64,000 nucleotides of DNA from Enterococcus canintestini (GTDB lineage: Bacteria; Bacillota; Bacilli; Lactobacillales; Enterococcaceae). Every line of letters starts with the position of its first letter. Position 1 is the stretch's first letter. Below are positions 8,962-19,360 of this stretch, piece by piece. Position numbers and translations under genes: made by a program. Location of the stretch: positions 1 to 64,000 of the forward strand of contig NZ_JXKG01000007.1 of NCBI RefSeq assembly GCF_001885735.1, in the 5' to 3' direction. The notes beneath the pieces were generated by a model. It was not told the DNA's origin, did not search any database, and saw only the letters and a list, made by a program, of their open reading frames with translations.

Positions 8962-11573
8962 TGCGAATTTTAAGAGCTGAAATTACGGGTTTTGGTAAGT
9001 ATCGCCACCAGCAATTTAATTTTGCTGACGGCAACCAATTGTTTTATGGCAAAAACGAAGCGGGAAAATCGACCCTGTACCAATTTATTTTAGCAATGCT
9101 ATTTGGCTTTCCCATCAAAAGAGGACGAAAACGTGATTTTGAGCCTTTAGATGGAACTAGCTATGGTGGACGTTTAGTTATTGTCTTATCCCAACATGGA
9201 GAAGTAACGATTGAACGTTTTAAACAAGTCAATCGCGGGAAAGCTAAAGTCTACTTCGGACAACAGACCGGAGGCGAACAGCTGTTAACGCAATTGCTTG
9301 CGCCTTTAAATCGCGAATTATTTGAAGAGGTTTTCACCTTTCAACAAGAGCAGTTGTCGCAGTTGGATCGTTTGCAAGAAAAACCACTCCATGATGCTCT
9401 AATCTCATTAGGAATCACAGGGAGTAAAAAATTATTAGGCAAGCAACAAGAGTATGTTGATAATGAACAAAGGCTATTTAAAGTAAGAGGACAACGACAA
9501 GCGTTAAATAAAGCGTTAAAAGAGCAAGAACAAATTGCGCAACAAGTTTATCAACAAGAAGCAAAAGAAGCTGCGATGACGGAATTAATGGCCAAAAAAC
9601 AACAAGATGAACAACAACAGCAGCAACTGACAGCACAACTGCAAAAAGCGCAGCAAGAGTACCTTACTTTAAAAGAACAAGAACGTAGCTTTTCGCAATA
9701 CGAAGAATGGCAAGCACTCCAAAAAAAATATCCCCACGATGATTTAGGAGCAGAACCAGAAAAACTACAAGAATTTTACAATCAATATAATCAACTAAAT
9801 ACCCGCTTAGCCCAGGGCAAACAAGAACTTATTGCCTTAAATGAAACTCAAGGACTAACCGATCGCTATCGTTTTTATTTGGAACACGAAGCGCAAATTA
9901 AAGGTTTGTTACAAGAACAAGTAGCAGCGGTGCGTTTAACAGATGATTTTCAAAAACAACTGGAAGAACAACAACGTTTAATTGAAGAGGTTACACTTTT
10001 AGAAGATACGTATCATTTTCGTGTGGAAGAAGATGCGAAAAAAAAAGTTCAGACGACCAAAAAATTGGCCCAACACTACCAACAACTCACAACAGAAGTA
10101 ACAGAGGCAAAACAAGAAGCCAAATGGCAAAGTAAACAAGAAGAACTGATCGCAATTCCCAGACGACAAAAACAACAAGAGCCAAGGTTTGCTCTTAGTA
10201 CGCTGTTTAGTTTTGGGCTAGCGCTCCTTTTATTTATTAGTGGCTTTTTGATAGGGAATCTACGGGTTATATTGTGGTTTGTAAGTTTTTTGGCAGTCGC
10301 TTTTGGTTTTTACAGTCTGATCCAAAATAAATCTGAGACTGTAAAAGAGGCTAACTTAAAAGAACCCGAGTTGCAAAAAAATAATCTCCAAACTCTAGTA
10401 GCTAAAAAAAGTAAAGAGCAAGAAGCAATATGGTCTAAATTGCAACAAGAACTACCCAATCTGACAAACCCGCAAGATTTAGCTGTTGCATTAGTTCAAC
10501 TAGATAAGGCCACAGAAGATTATGTCGAAAAAAATAATGCATTGATGCTAGCTGACCAAAGATTAGCGCAATTGGATCAAGCATACGGTGCGCTTTTACA
10601 ACGGTTTAACTTTTTAGAAAAGTGGCTACCACAAGAAGGGCGAGATATTGTGCAGCGTTTACGGCTCTTACAAAACTTTGCCGATGAAATGCAAGAAGTA
10701 AAACTGCAACAAGAACAGCCGACTGCAGCCTTACTTATTCGTCAAAATCAACAATTACAAGAACAGCTAGATAAATTGTTAGCTGAAAATCAGACATTAC
10801 TGCAAAGTGTCGGAATTACGCAACCTACCGAGATTCCACTGTGGATTGCGCAAATGCATCAAAAGGCTGGTGATTTAGCCCGTAAACAAGAACTAGCCAA
10901 ACGCTTAACCAAACTTTTCCCTAAAAAAATAACGGCAAGTCAATTAGCAGTAGAATTATCTAACGCAAAAGATAAAGTCCAAGAGATTCAGCGACTAGAT
11001 CGTCAATTAAATCGTAGCCTCCAAAAAACGCAGTTAAAAATTGAGCAGATGCAACGAGATGGTACGCTAGATGAATTACGCCAACGACTAGCTCAAGCCA
11101 ATAGTAAAGTCTATGACTTGGCTTTACAATGGAGCAAAAATAAATTAACCGCTACGTTACTTGGGGATTTAGCCACAGAGCTTTCGGATAAACAACTACC
11201 GCAATTACTGCAAAAAAGTAGTCACTATTTAGCAATTTTAACTGGCGGAAATTATAAAGCGCTAGATTTTGTAGCAGAAGAACTAACTGTTAAAACAGAA
11301 AATAAAGCTTGGAAGATTTATGAACTTTCAACCGGAACGAAAGATCAGGTCATTATGGCAATCCGTTTTGGTTATTTGGCACTACAAGCAAGAATCTTAT
11401 GTCCGTTAATTATTGATGATGGTTGGTTACATTATGATAGTAGCCGCAAAGAGCAATTAGCTGTACTGTTAAAAGAATTTGCGCAACAGTATCAAGTGAT
11501 TTGTTTGTCTTCTGACGTAGAAATGGTAAGCTATTATGAGAAGTTACAACAAAAAGTTGTGGTTATAAAATAA
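8961..11573 (+). CDS. yhaN: YhaN-type SMC-like AAA ATPase
   Basis: This 870-residue protein has an N-terminal Walker A (GKNEAGKST), long Gln/Glu/Lys-rich coiled coils and a C-terminal ABC-like end (STGTKDQ signature-like, then CPLIIDDGWLHYD Walker B-like). Two hydrophobic segments in the middle (about residues 405-455) suggest membrane insertion, a known peculiarity of YhaN compared with SbcC/Rad50. The start ATG overlaps the yhaO stop. An in-frame ATG at 8946 lies inside yhaO and serves as the ribosome-binding region. The yhaO-yhaN-yhaM order matches Bacillus. It probably partners YhaO in DNA-end processing. Confidence 0.87.
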   Translation: MRILRAEITGFGKYRHQQFNFADGNQLFYGKNEAGKSTLYQFILAMLFGFPIKRGRKRDFEPLDGTSYGGRLVIVLSQHGEVTIERFKQVNRGKAKVYFGQQTGGEQLLTQLLAPLNRELFEEVFTFQQEQLSQLDRLQEKPLHDALISLGITGSKKLLGKQQEYVDNEQRLFKVRGQRQALNKALKEQEQIAQQVYQQEAKEAAMTELMAKKQQDEQQQQQLTAQLQKAQQEYLTLKEQERSFSQYEEWQALQKKYPHDDLGAEPEKLQEFYNQYNQLNTRLAQGKQELIALNETQGLTDRYRFYLEHEAQIKGLLQEQVAAVRLTDDFQKQLEEQQRLIEEVTLLEDTYHFRVEEDAKKKVQTTKKLAQHYQQLTTEVTEAKQEAKWQSKQEELIAIPRRQKQQEPRFALSTLFSFGLALLLFISGFLIGNLRVILWFVSFLAVAFGFYSLIQNKSETVKEANLKEPELQKNNLQTLVAKKSKEQEAIWSKLQQELPNLTNPQDLAVALVQLDKATEDYVEKNNALMLADQRLAQLDQAYGALLQRFNFLEKWLPQEGRDIVQRLRLLQNFADEMQEVKLQQEQPTAALLIRQNQQLQEQLDKLLAENQTLLQSVGITQPTEIPLWIAQMHQKAGDLARKQELAKRLTKLFPKKITASQLAVELSNAKDKVQEIQRLDRQLNRSLQKTQLKIEQMQRDGTLDELRQRLAQANSKVYDLALQWSKNKLTATLLGDLATELSDKQLPQLLQKSSHYLAILTGGNYKALDFVAEELTVKTENKAWKIYELSTGTKDQVIMAIRFGYLALQARILCPLIIDDGWLHYDSSRKEQLAVLLKEFAQQYQVICLSSDVEMVSYYEKLQQKVVVIK

Positions 11574-11629
11574 ATTTGTACCAATTTTTAATGCTAGCCA
11601 ACTAGAAAAAAGCAGTAAAGGAGATCGCT

Positions 11630-12574
11630 ATGAAAAAATTAAGAGATTTAGCAGTGGATGAAGAATTTCAAGCTTTTCTATTAATCAAAAATGCTGATGT
11701 GCGTTTAGCCAAAAATGGCAAAAAATTCATCGCTTTTACTTTCCAAGACACAACAGGTACTATTGATGGCAAATTTTGGGATGCTTCTGAAGAAGAAATT
11801 AATAAATTTGAAGCGGGAAAAGTCGTTGCATTACAAGGTAAACGAGAATTATATAATGGCAATCCACAAGTTAAAATTATTCACATGCGTCTAGCGCGCC
11901 CAGATGAGCCAAGTGAACCAACGCAGTATATGGAAAGAGCGCCTTTGAAAAAAGAAGAGATGGAAGAAGAAATCAATCAAACATTATTTGAAATCATTAA
12001 TCCCCATTGGAATCGCATTGTGCGCTTTTTATTAAATAAATATCAAAAAGAATTTTTTGATTTTCCAGCAGCTAAGCGCAACCACCACGCTTTTGCTGGC
12101 GGGCTGGCTTATCACACGGTTTCCATGTTACGTTTAGCTAAAGCCATCGTAAAAGAATATCCTGAATTAAATCCGTCTTTATTATATGCGGGGGTTATTT
12201 TACATGATTTAGGTAAAGTAATTGAATTATCTGGTCCGATGTCAACTGAATATACATTAGTCGGAAATCTAGTGGGTCATTTGGTTTTAGTAGATGAGGA
12301 AATCACTAAAGCATGTATTGCATTGAAATTTGATGAAAATGAAGAAGATATTGTTGTTTTACGTCACATGGTGTTGGCTCATCACGGCCTGTTGGAGTAT
12401 GGCTCTCCTGTGCGCCCGCGAATTATGGAAGCGGAAATTTTACATCAAATTGATAATTTGGATGCTTCAATGCAGATGATGTTGACGTCTTTACGCCAAA
12501 CGCAACCGGGAAATTATTCTGATCGGATCTTCGGAATGGATAATCGCAGTTTTTATCTCCCAAAAGATGTTTAA
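11630..12574 (+). CDS. yhaM: 3'-5' exoribonuclease YhaM
   Basis: This 314-residue nuclease trims RNA (and single-stranded DNA) from the 3' end. An N-terminal OB-fold (about 15-95) precedes an HD domain (about 150-290) with the metal motif HHAFAGGLAYHT and HDLGK, later HMVLAHHG. The length fits the family exactly. Start ATG follows AAAGGAG. It sits 56 nt behind yhaN, likely in the same transcript, and ends in a clear terminator. Confidence 0.93.
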   Translation: MKKLRDLAVDEEFQAFLLIKNADVRLAKNGKKFIAFTFQDTTGTIDGKFWDASEEEINKFEAGKVVALQGKRELYNGNPQVKIIHMRLARPDEPSEPTQYMERAPLKKEEMEEEINQTLFEIINPHWNRIVRFLLNKYQKEFFDFPAAKRNHHAFAGGLAYHTVSMLRLAKAIVKEYPELNPSLLYAGVILHDLGKVIELSGPMSTEYTLVGNLVGHLVLVDEEITKACIALKFDENEEDIVVLRHMVLAHHGLLEYGSPVRPRIMEAEILHQIDNLDASMQMMLTSLRQTQPGNYSDRIFGMDNRSFYLPKDV

Positions 12575-12590
12575 TATACTTGGAGCAATG

Positions 12591-12655
12591 AAAAAGCTTG
12601 TTTTGATGGTGTCTTTTAAAAAAGATGCTGTTTAAAACAAGCTTTTTATATTTTT
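12591..12655 (+). terminator. Terminator of the yhaONM operon
   Basis: AAAAAGCTTGTTTT (12591-12604) pairs perfectly with AAAACAAGCTTTTT (12634-12647), followed by an AT-rich T stretch. Confidence 0.8.
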
Positions 12656-12797
12656 AAATAGTTATGTTCTGTAGAAAATAACGTTAGCTTTCTTAAACTT
12701 TTTATAAGGGAATGGAAAATTTTCTGGTAATTTCAGTAAATCAAAATTTACTATGTTATCTTTTTTGATAGAGGATTGGTAAAGGAGATTTAGTGTT

Positions 12798-15092
12798 GTG
12801 GAAAATAAAACCGGCTTAAGTTTAGCTGAAGTAGAGTTACGAAAAGAACGCGGCTTACAAAATAATTTTACAGAAAGTGCCACCAAATCAACAGGAGCTA
12901 TTTTTTATGATAATTTAGTTACGTTATTCAATTTTTTAAATCTATTAATTGGTATTTGTTTATTTTTAGTTGGCGCTTATAGCAATATGTTTTATTTGCT
13001 GATTATTTTCGTCAATATTACAATTGGAATCTATCAAGAAATTCATGCCCGCAATCTGGTACAGAAACTTTCCATTGTAAATAAAAAGCAAGTTCGTGTT
13101 ATACGCGATGGGATTGAATTGGCGTTAGACTCTACGGAATTAGTAATGGATGATTTAGTCAAACTAGCAGCAGGTGAACAAGTTCCTTCTGATATGGAGG
13201 TAATTTCGGGCTTTGCTGAGGTTAATGAAGCGATGCTGACAGGGGAGTCAGATTTAATTGGTAAACAAGCAGGAGCAGCATTGTTATCGGGGAGCTTTTT
13301 AGTCAGTGGCGAAGTTTTCGCTCAAGTGATCCATGTGGGAAAAGATAATTATGCCGTAAAATTAACCAATGAAGCAAAAACCCATAAACCGTTGAATTCG
13401 GAATTGATTAGAGCGATTCGACAGGTGTCTAAATTCACGAGTTTTGTCATTATTCCTTTTGGTATTTTATTATTTTTAGAAGCTTTCGTTTTACGTTCTA
13501 GTGGCGTAAAAGAAGCGGTAGTGGTTTCAGCGGCAGCGGTTTTAGGGATGTTACCCAAAGGACTTGTTTTATTAATTAGTATCGCGCTGACAACTGGGGT
13601 AACCAAATTAGCCAAAAAAAGAATTTTGGTGCAAGACATGTATGCAATTGAAACATTAGCACATGTCGATACCCTTTGTTTAGATAAGACCGGAACGATT
13701 ACTGAAGGAAATATGCGGGTCTATAAACTTCATAGTGTGGATGAAAATTATAAAGAGCAACTGCCGGCAATTATTGGCAGTTATTTAAAAAATAGTACCG
13801 ATAGTAATGTAACCATGCAGGCCTTACGGGATTATTTTCCTGAAACTACAAATTATAGTGCCAGTGACATCACACCATTTTCTTCAGAGCGTAAATGGAG
13901 CAAAATGAATTTAGAAACAATTGGAACAGTATATTTAGGTGCACCAGAGCGAGTCTTGGCAGGCGATAATATTCCTCCAGTGGTTTTTAACGCCCAAAAA
14001 AATGGCTTACGCGTATTGGTGATTGCGGTAGCTGAAACCTCAGAAACTAATATACTTAAGCGTAAGGCAATTGCTGTTATTGAAATTGAAGACATCATCC
14101 GAAATAATGCCCAAGAAACATTGGCCTACTTGGAACAAGAAGGTGTCGCATTAAAAGTCATTTCCGGTGATAATCCGGTCACGGTGTCAAATATCGCCAA
14201 GCGTGCTGGCTTGCCAAATTATGATAAATATATTGATTTAACCACGTGTCAAACAGATGAGGACGTGAAAGCTGCAGCTTTGCAGTATACAGTTTTTGGT
14301 CGCGTAGCACCTCATCAAAAGAAATTATTAGTCCAAGCATTAAAACAAGCGGGTTCTACTGTGGCGATGACTGGTGATGGCGTCAATGATGTTTTAGCTT
14401 TGCGGGCAGCAGATGTCAGTATTGCCATGGCAGATGGAGATGCGGCTACACGTCAAATTTCCAATTTAGTCTTACTGGATTCTGATTTTACTACACTTCC
14501 CGCGGTTTTATTTGAAGGTCGCCGAGTAGTAAATAATGTCACTAAAGTTTCCGGCATATTTTTCATTAAAACGATTTATTCTTTCTTGTTATCCGTTATT
14601 TGTTTACTAAGTGTGCAAGCATTTCCTTTTATTCCGATTCAAATCACATTGATTGATTTGGCAATTGAAGGCTATCCTTCTTTCTTTTTATCTTTTGAAA
14701 GTAATAAACAAAAAGTTACCGGTAAATTTTTACCCACCGCGCTAAAAGCTGCCTTACCAAACGCTTTACTTGTGGTACTCAATGTCTTAGCTGTTACCGT
14801 TTTAGCTAGTCAGTTGAATTTGTCACAATTAGAGGCAACTACTTTAATGTATTATTTATTAATTGGGATTAGTTGCTTGGCAGTTATTAAAGCCTGTCTA
14901 CCACTTAATTTTTTACGTCTCTTTTTAATTATCACGACAATTGGTGGGATTTATGTGGCGGCAATGCTCTTTTCTCACATTTTAGAAATTGGCTGGTTGA
15001 CGGCTACAACGCTACCATTATTTGTAATTGGCATGTTAGTTAATGGTGTTTTATATAGTATCGTGACATTGTTGAAAAAGAAAAAAAGTTAG
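12798..15092 (+). CDS. Cation-transporting P-type ATPase (CtpE-like)
   Basis: This is a 764-residue P-type pump with the actuator motif LTGES, the phosphorylation motif DKTGTITEG and the hinge TGDGVNDVLALRAADVSIAM. It has about ten membrane segments. The fourth-segment motif reads GMLPKGLVLL where calcium or sodium-potassium pumps have a PEGL type, and the C-terminal region reads DLAIEGYPSFFLSFE. This resembles CtpE-type pumps linked to calcium. No heavy-metal CPC motif or N-terminal metal-binding domain is present. Start is GTG after AAAGGAG. It faces prsA convergently across a shared hairpin. The ion is inferred only. Confidence 0.85.
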   Translation: MENKTGLSLAEVELRKERGLQNNFTESATKSTGAIFYDNLVTLFNFLNLLIGICLFLVGAYSNMFYLLIIFVNITIGIYQEIHARNLVQKLSIVNKKQVRVIRDGIELALDSTELVMDDLVKLAAGEQVPSDMEVISGFAEVNEAMLTGESDLIGKQAGAALLSGSFLVSGEVFAQVIHVGKDNYAVKLTNEAKTHKPLNSELIRAIRQVSKFTSFVIIPFGILLFLEAFVLRSSGVKEAVVVSAAAVLGMLPKGLVLLISIALTTGVTKLAKKRILVQDMYAIETLAHVDTLCLDKTGTITEGNMRVYKLHSVDENYKEQLPAIIGSYLKNSTDSNVTMQALRDYFPETTNYSASDITPFSSERKWSKMNLETIGTVYLGAPERVLAGDNIPPVVFNAQKNGLRVLVIAVAETSETNILKRKAIAVIEIEDIIRNNAQETLAYLEQEGVALKVISGDNPVTVSNIAKRAGLPNYDKYIDLTTCQTDEDVKAAALQYTVFGRVAPHQKKLLVQALKQAGSTVAMTGDGVNDVLALRAADVSIAMADGDAATRQISNLVLLDSDFTTLPAVLFEGRRVVNNVTKVSGIFFIKTIYSFLLSVICLLSVQAFPFIPIQITLIDLAIEGYPSFFLSFESNKQKVTGKFLPTALKAALPNALLVVLNVLAVTVLASQLNLSQLEATTLMYYLLIGISCLAVIKACLPLNFLRLFLIITTIGGIYVAAMLFSHILEIGWLTATTLPLFVIGMLVNGVLYSIVTLLKKKKS

Positions 15093-15100
15093 CAAAAGCA

Positions 15101-15136
15101 AAAAAACCTCGCAGCCTTAGGCTACGAGGGTTTTTA
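15101..15136. terminator. Bidirectional terminator between P-type ATPase and prsA
   Basis: AAAAAACCTCGCAGCC pairs with GGCTACGAGGGTTTTT around a 3-4 nt loop. A-run and T-run flanks let it work in both directions. Confidence 0.8.
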
Positions 15137-15175
15137 ATCTTGAACTTAAAAGAGTCAAATAATTGGATACTGTTA

Positions 15176-16192
15176 TTAATTTGATTCAGCAGTTGAACTT
15201 TCTGCTGTTTCAGAACTCTTTGTTTCAGAAGCAGTTGTTGATGAATTTTCAGATTCTTTGGTTGAGCTTGAAGTTTCTTTTGTAGAATCTTTTGTTTCAG
15301 CAGCTTCAATAAAGTCGCTTAAGATATTTTGTAATGCTTGATCTTTAACTTTCACGTTAGCATCTTTTAGTTCTTGCCCGATTACTTTAGCAGAGAAAGT
15401 AGAGTCAGATGCTTTGGTGTTAATCGCAATTTCTTTTAATTGTTTTTTGTAAGGTTCCATGTCGTTACCTTTAGCTTTGTTTTTGTCCATCCGTACAACA
15501 TAGTAGCTTGTCATCATTGTAGATTGGTCAGTAACAGGAATTACGTCAGAAATTTCACCATCTTTAAGTTTAAAGGCAGCTGTTTTTACATCAGCTGGGA
15601 CACTTGCTGTTTCTGAATCAAATGAAACTTTACCACCTTTTTCTTTAGTGGCAGAGTCAGTTGAACTCTTCTTAGCAATTTTTTCAAAGTCAGCATCTTT
15701 TTTACTTACTTCTTCTTTTAATTTTTTCGCTTCATCTTCACTGGCAGCTGCAATGATGTGGGCATCTACTTCTGGATGGAATGAATCCCAAGCAGTTTTC
15801 AAATCTTTATCGGTTACTTTAACGTGAGATTTGATTCCTTTTTCAAGGGCAGCTTGTTGTGTTAAATATTCTTTGAAGGTTTTTTTAGTGAAGCCAGATT
15901 GTTCCAATTGTTGTTCAAAGCTATCACCGTAAATTTTTGCTTGTTCATTGTATTGTTTGTCGATTTCTTTTTGGTCTACTTTATCACCGTATTTGTCACC
16001 GAAAACTTTTAAAATAATCATGTTACGGATTGTTTGTTGGTTAGTAGACTCATATTTTGCTTGATCGTAGAAATCTGAAACCGTGATTTTTGCCCCTTTC
16101 ATAGTGGCGATGTCTTGATCTTTAGTGCCACATGCAGCAAGGGATAAAACAGCCATGGCGCTGATAGCGGCTAATAACATTTTTTTCTTCAT
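15176..16192 (-). CDS. prsA: Foldase lipoprotein PrsA
   Basis: This 338-residue lipoprotein assists folding of exported proteins at the membrane-wall interface. The signal ends in the lipobox LAAC, with Cys at residue 21. A parvulin-type peptidyl-prolyl isomerase domain lies at about residues 130-245, flanked by helical chaperone regions. The last 45 residues are Ser/Thr/Glu-rich and low-complexity. Start ATG follows GGAGTG. Reading is convergent with the P-type ATPase gene. The parvulin part looks divergent, so isomerase activity is not assured. Confidence 0.92.
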   Translation of the reverse strand: MKKKMLLAAISAMAVLSLAACGTKDQDIATMKGAKITVSDFYDQAKYESTNQQTIRNMIILKVFGDKYGDKVDQKEIDKQYNEQAKIYGDSFEQQLEQSGFTKKTFKEYLTQQAALEKGIKSHVKVTDKDLKTAWDSFHPEVDAHIIAAASEDEAKKLKEEVSKKDADFEKIAKKSSTDSATKEKGGKVSFDSETASVPADVKTAAFKLKDGEISDVIPVTDQSTMMTSYYVVRMDKNKAKGNDMEPYKKQLKEIAINTKASDSTFSAKVIGQELKDANVKVKDQALQNILSDFIEAAETKDSTKETSSSTKESENSSTTASETKSSETAESSTAESN

Positions 16193-16314
16193 TTAGTCGA
16201 GCACTCCTGTATTTTCAATTTAATTTTCACAAATATTACTATAGCACATTCTGTTTTTAAAAAAAATCACTGGTGTTAAGTTTCAAACAAAATTCACACA
16301 ATGGTCGCTTTTCT

Positions 16315-16698
16315 TTATTTTTCCTTAGAGTTTGCTACTGCATTATCTGTTGTAGGATCAATTGCAGCCAATGCATTCGCATGATTTGTAAGGGTTGTGA
16401 CTTGATCTTTAATTTGGGTGATGCGCGGTTCTGCCTGAAATTTAAAATCCGTGATATCTTGTTCTAGTCCAGCAGTAAAAGCAGGAATAATTTCTTGTGC
16501 TGTTTGTTGGGTCGTTAAAAGTGCTTTTTTAAAATTATTTAAACTAGCATTTAAATCTTGCGTGGTTTTAGTGGCCACTTCCAATTCTTTGGTTAGTTTT
16601 TCACGAGTTTCATTCCCACTTCTTGGCACGGTTAATAACGTTCCTACACCACCAGCGATAGAACCTACCACTAATCCTTTTAGAAAGCTTTTTATCAT
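16315..16698 (-). CDS. YtxH domain protein
   Basis: This 127-residue protein has an N-terminal hydrophobic Gly-rich segment (FLKGLVVGSIAGGVGTLLTVP) followed by RSGNETREKL and a helical Thr/Gln/Lys-rich tail. That is the standard layout of YtxH (general stress/gas-vesicle-like) proteins. Its start codon directly follows the hit stop, so the two genes are coupled. Molecular function is unknown. Confidence 0.8.
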   Translation of the reverse strand: MIKSFLKGLVVGSIAGGVGTLLTVPRSGNETREKLTKELEVATKTTQDLNASLNNFKKALLTTQQTAQEIIPAFTAGLEQDITDFKFQAEPRITQIKDQVTTLTNHANALAAIDPTTDNAVANSKEK

Positions 16699-17124
16699 TT
16701 AGTTCACCTGCTTTGCAATCGCATCGGCAATAGCCTGCATTTCATCTGGGTTGTGCAAACCTTCATGATCACCAAAATGAACGGAAAAATCATCTGTTTT
16801 TTCATAACGTGGAATCAAATGAATATGGGAATGGAAGACAGATTGGTACGCTAATTCTTTATTGTTGTTTAAAATATTTAAACCTTCCATATCAGGAAAT
16901 GCTGCTTCTAGTGCCCGGGCAATTTTAGGAATGCGGGCAAAAACGGCGCTAGCTAATTCTTCGTCATATTCAAAAATATCCGTAACATGTTTTTTCGGGA
17001 TAATCAGTGTATGTCCTTTTGTAACTTGCGAAAGGTCTAAAAAAGCGTAGACGACTTCATCTTCGTATACTTTATAGCTAGGAACATCACCAGCTGCAAT
17101 TTTACAAAAAATACAATTTTCCAT
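16699..17124 (-). CDS. hit: HIT family nucleotide hydrolase
   Basis: This 141-residue histidine-triad protein has FCKI near the N-terminus (a CxxC-like pair, ENCIFCKI) and the triad HSHIHLIPRY near residues 100-108. It hydrolyses AMP-linked nucleotides such as adenosine phosphoramidates. The ATG at 17124 sits 9 nt after AGAGAGG. The ATG at 17133 touches the site and is rejected. It lies next to ecsA in opposite orientation, the usual hit-ecs arrangement in Firmicutes. Confidence 0.9.
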   Translation of the reverse strand: MENCIFCKIAAGDVPSYKVYEDEVVYAFLDLSQVTKGHTLIIPKKHVTDIFEYDEELASAVFARIPKIARALEAAFPDMEGLNILNNNKELAYQSVFHSHIHLIPRYEKTDDFSVHFGDHEGLHNPDEMQAIADAIAKQVN

Positions 17125-17295
17125 GAAATTCATCCTCTCTAGTTGGCTGCGACTATTTAATGTCGCATTTTTGCCAAGTTTTATTATCCTTACTTTACCA
17201 CAATCAGCTAGTTTTTTTCAGCGAAAGACTGTTTTTTGGTATAATGGGGCTTGTTAGCAATGAAATGTTACTACCAAGCTAAAGGAGCTTATAAA

Positions 17296-18039
17296 ATGAG
17301 TTTAATAGTCAAAGACTTAACCGGTGGCTATGGCCAGTTTCCGGTTTTAAAAGATTTGAATTTCACTATCGCACCTGGTGAATTAGTTGGTTTAATTGGT
17401 TTAAATGGTGCAGGGAAAAGTACAACCATTAAAGAAATTATCGGGTTATTACAACCGCAAAAAGGGAGTATCACTTTAAATGATCTAACCTTAAAAAAAG
17501 ATCCGGAAAATTATCGCAAACAAATTGGCTATATTCCAGAAACGCCATCTTTATATGAAGAATTGACTTTAAAAGAGCATATTGAAATAACAGCCATGGC
17601 GTATGATATTAAGCAAGAAGAGGCATTGAAGCGAGCAGAACCGCTCTTAAAAACATTTCGCTTAGAAAATAAGTTGGATTGGTTTCCGGCTAAATTCTCT
17701 AAAGGGATGAAGCAAAAAGTTATGGTGTTGTGTGCCTTTTTAATTGAACCAAGTCTTTATATTATTGATGAGCCTTTTTTAGGCTTAGATCCATTAGCCA
17801 TTAATGCGCTACTAGAATTAATGGAACAAATGAAAAATAATGGTGCTGCGATATTGATGTCTACGCATATTTTAGCGACAGCCGAAAAGTATTGCGATCG
17901 TTTTATCGTTTTACATGAAGGAAAAATCATTGCTCAAGGTAGCTTAGCTCACTTGCAAGAAACTTTTGGTTTACAAGGGGCCGATTTGGATGAAATCTAT
18001 TTGCACTTAACTAAAGCGCAGGTGACTGAAAATGCATGA
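17296..18039 (+). CDS. ecsA: ABC transporter ATP-binding protein EcsA
   Basis: This is a 247-residue ATPase with Walker A GLNGAGKST, signature FSKGMKQKV, and Walker B LYIIDEPFLGLD followed by the H-loop STHILATAE. EcsA with EcsB affects protein secretion and intramembrane proteolysis in Firmicutes. The ATG at 17296 follows AAAGGAG by 8 nt. An upstream in-frame ATG at 17251 has no site. It overlaps ecsB by 8 nt and lies divergent from hit. Confidence 0.92.
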   Translation: MSLIVKDLTGGYGQFPVLKDLNFTIAPGELVGLIGLNGAGKSTTIKEIIGLLQPQKGSITLNDLTLKKDPENYRKQIGYIPETPSLYEELTLKEHIEITAMAYDIKQEEALKRAEPLLKTFRLENKLDWFPAKFSKGMKQKVMVLCAFLIEPSLYIIDEPFLGLDPLAINALLELMEQMKNNGAAILMSTHILATAEKYCDRFIVLHEGKIIAQGSLAHLQETFGLQGADLDEIYLHLTKAQVTENA

Positions 18040-19243
18040 GCTATTTAAAAAACGACTAGGCAATCACCAACGCCATATCCAAAAATATTTACGTTATGTA
18101 TTTAATGATCACTTTGTTTTAATTTGTGTCTTTTTACTAGGTGGAGTCGGACTTTACTACTCTGAATTTATCAAAACATTACCGAGTCATTTTTGGCCGG
18201 CATCAGTTGTGATACTTTTTGTTTTGTTGGCAATTTTACCGCTTGGCAATTTTGCCACCCTCACCCAAGAGGCTGATATTGTTTTTTTACTTCCGAAAGA
18301 AAGCGCGTTAAAAGATTATTTTAAAAGTGCATTTTATTATTCTTTACTACTGCCTTTTTTTATCGAATTACTAATTTTAGGTTTTTTGATGCCATTACTG
18401 GTGGCAACAAGTTCACTTGATTTTTCGGCTTTTTTTCTTTTATTAATCAGTCTATGGTCTTTGAAGTTTGCTCAATTAAAATTAGCGACATTAAAAATTT
18501 ATCAAGTCTCCTGGCAATTTTTAAGACAGGTGGAAGTAGTCTGGTTTATTGCTGCTGCAATTTGTCTAGGGGTAAGTATTTTCTTGAATGCTTTTATCGG
18601 AGTACTTTTAGCGCTGGTGACAGCCATTGGTGCACAACAGTTTGTAACCAAACGCGAAGATAACTTGGACTGGGAAAAAATGATTCACTTAGAAAAGAGT
18701 CGCTTGCATCGCATTTATCAGTTTATTAATCTTTTTACGGACGTGCCAGAAATCACAGCTACTGTCAAACGGCGAGCTTATTTAGATGGTATCTTGCGGC
18801 AGATTAAACCAATCCAACGTAATACTTATCTTTATTTATATGCTAGACGTTTTGTTAGAGGTTCAGAGTACAGTGGACTTTTTCTCCGCTTAGTGATTAT
18901 TGGTAGCTTACTGTTATATTTTGTTCATGATCTTTACTTTAGTTTGGGACTAGGGATTTTATTTATTTATATGATTGGTTTTCAGCTAATTCCTTTATAC
19001 AACCAATTTCGTTATATGATTTTGACACAACTTTATCCAGTTGCAAGCTTACAAAAAGCAAAAGCATTGCAATTTTTGCTATTTATTTTATTAGCAGTTG
19101 CCGCTCTTATCTTTGCTCTTATAGCAAACATTGCCTTATCTAATTGGACAGATCGTTTCTTAGTAACCATTGCGTATTTTCTCATGGTATTTTTCTTTAC
19201 CAAATGGTATGTGCCAAGTCGATTAAAGAAGATGGCGTCCTAA
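18032..19243 (+). CDS. ecsB: ABC transporter permease EcsB
   Basis: This is a 403-residue integral membrane protein with roughly eight to ten hydrophobic segments and a charged central loop (about residues 205-270), matching EcsB in length and placement. It overlaps ecsA by 8 nt with a GCAGGTGA site inside ecsA. The transported substrate is not known. Confidence 0.9.
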   Translation: MHELFKKRLGNHQRHIQKYLRYVFNDHFVLICVFLLGGVGLYYSEFIKTLPSHFWPASVVILFVLLAILPLGNFATLTQEADIVFLLPKESALKDYFKSAFYYSLLLPFFIELLILGFLMPLLVATSSLDFSAFFLLLISLWSLKFAQLKLATLKIYQVSWQFLRQVEVVWFIAAAICLGVSIFLNAFIGVLLALVTAIGAQQFVTKREDNLDWEKMIHLEKSRLHRIYQFINLFTDVPEITATVKRRAYLDGILRQIKPIQRNTYLYLYARRFVRGSEYSGLFLRLVIIGSLLLYFVHDLYFSLGLGILFIYMIGFQLIPLYNQFRYMILTQLYPVASLQKAKALQFLLFILLAVAALIFALIANIALSNWTDRFLVTIAYFLMVFFFTKWYVPSRLKKMAS

Positions 19244-19360
19244 GGCAAATTAAAATAAAAAAGCTCTTAAAAAAGGGAGCGGGGGAACGTATATGCGCTT
19301 GACGTTATGGCCTAAGACCGCTAGAATGGTGGTACTTTTGTTTTGAAGGAGGAAGAGCAG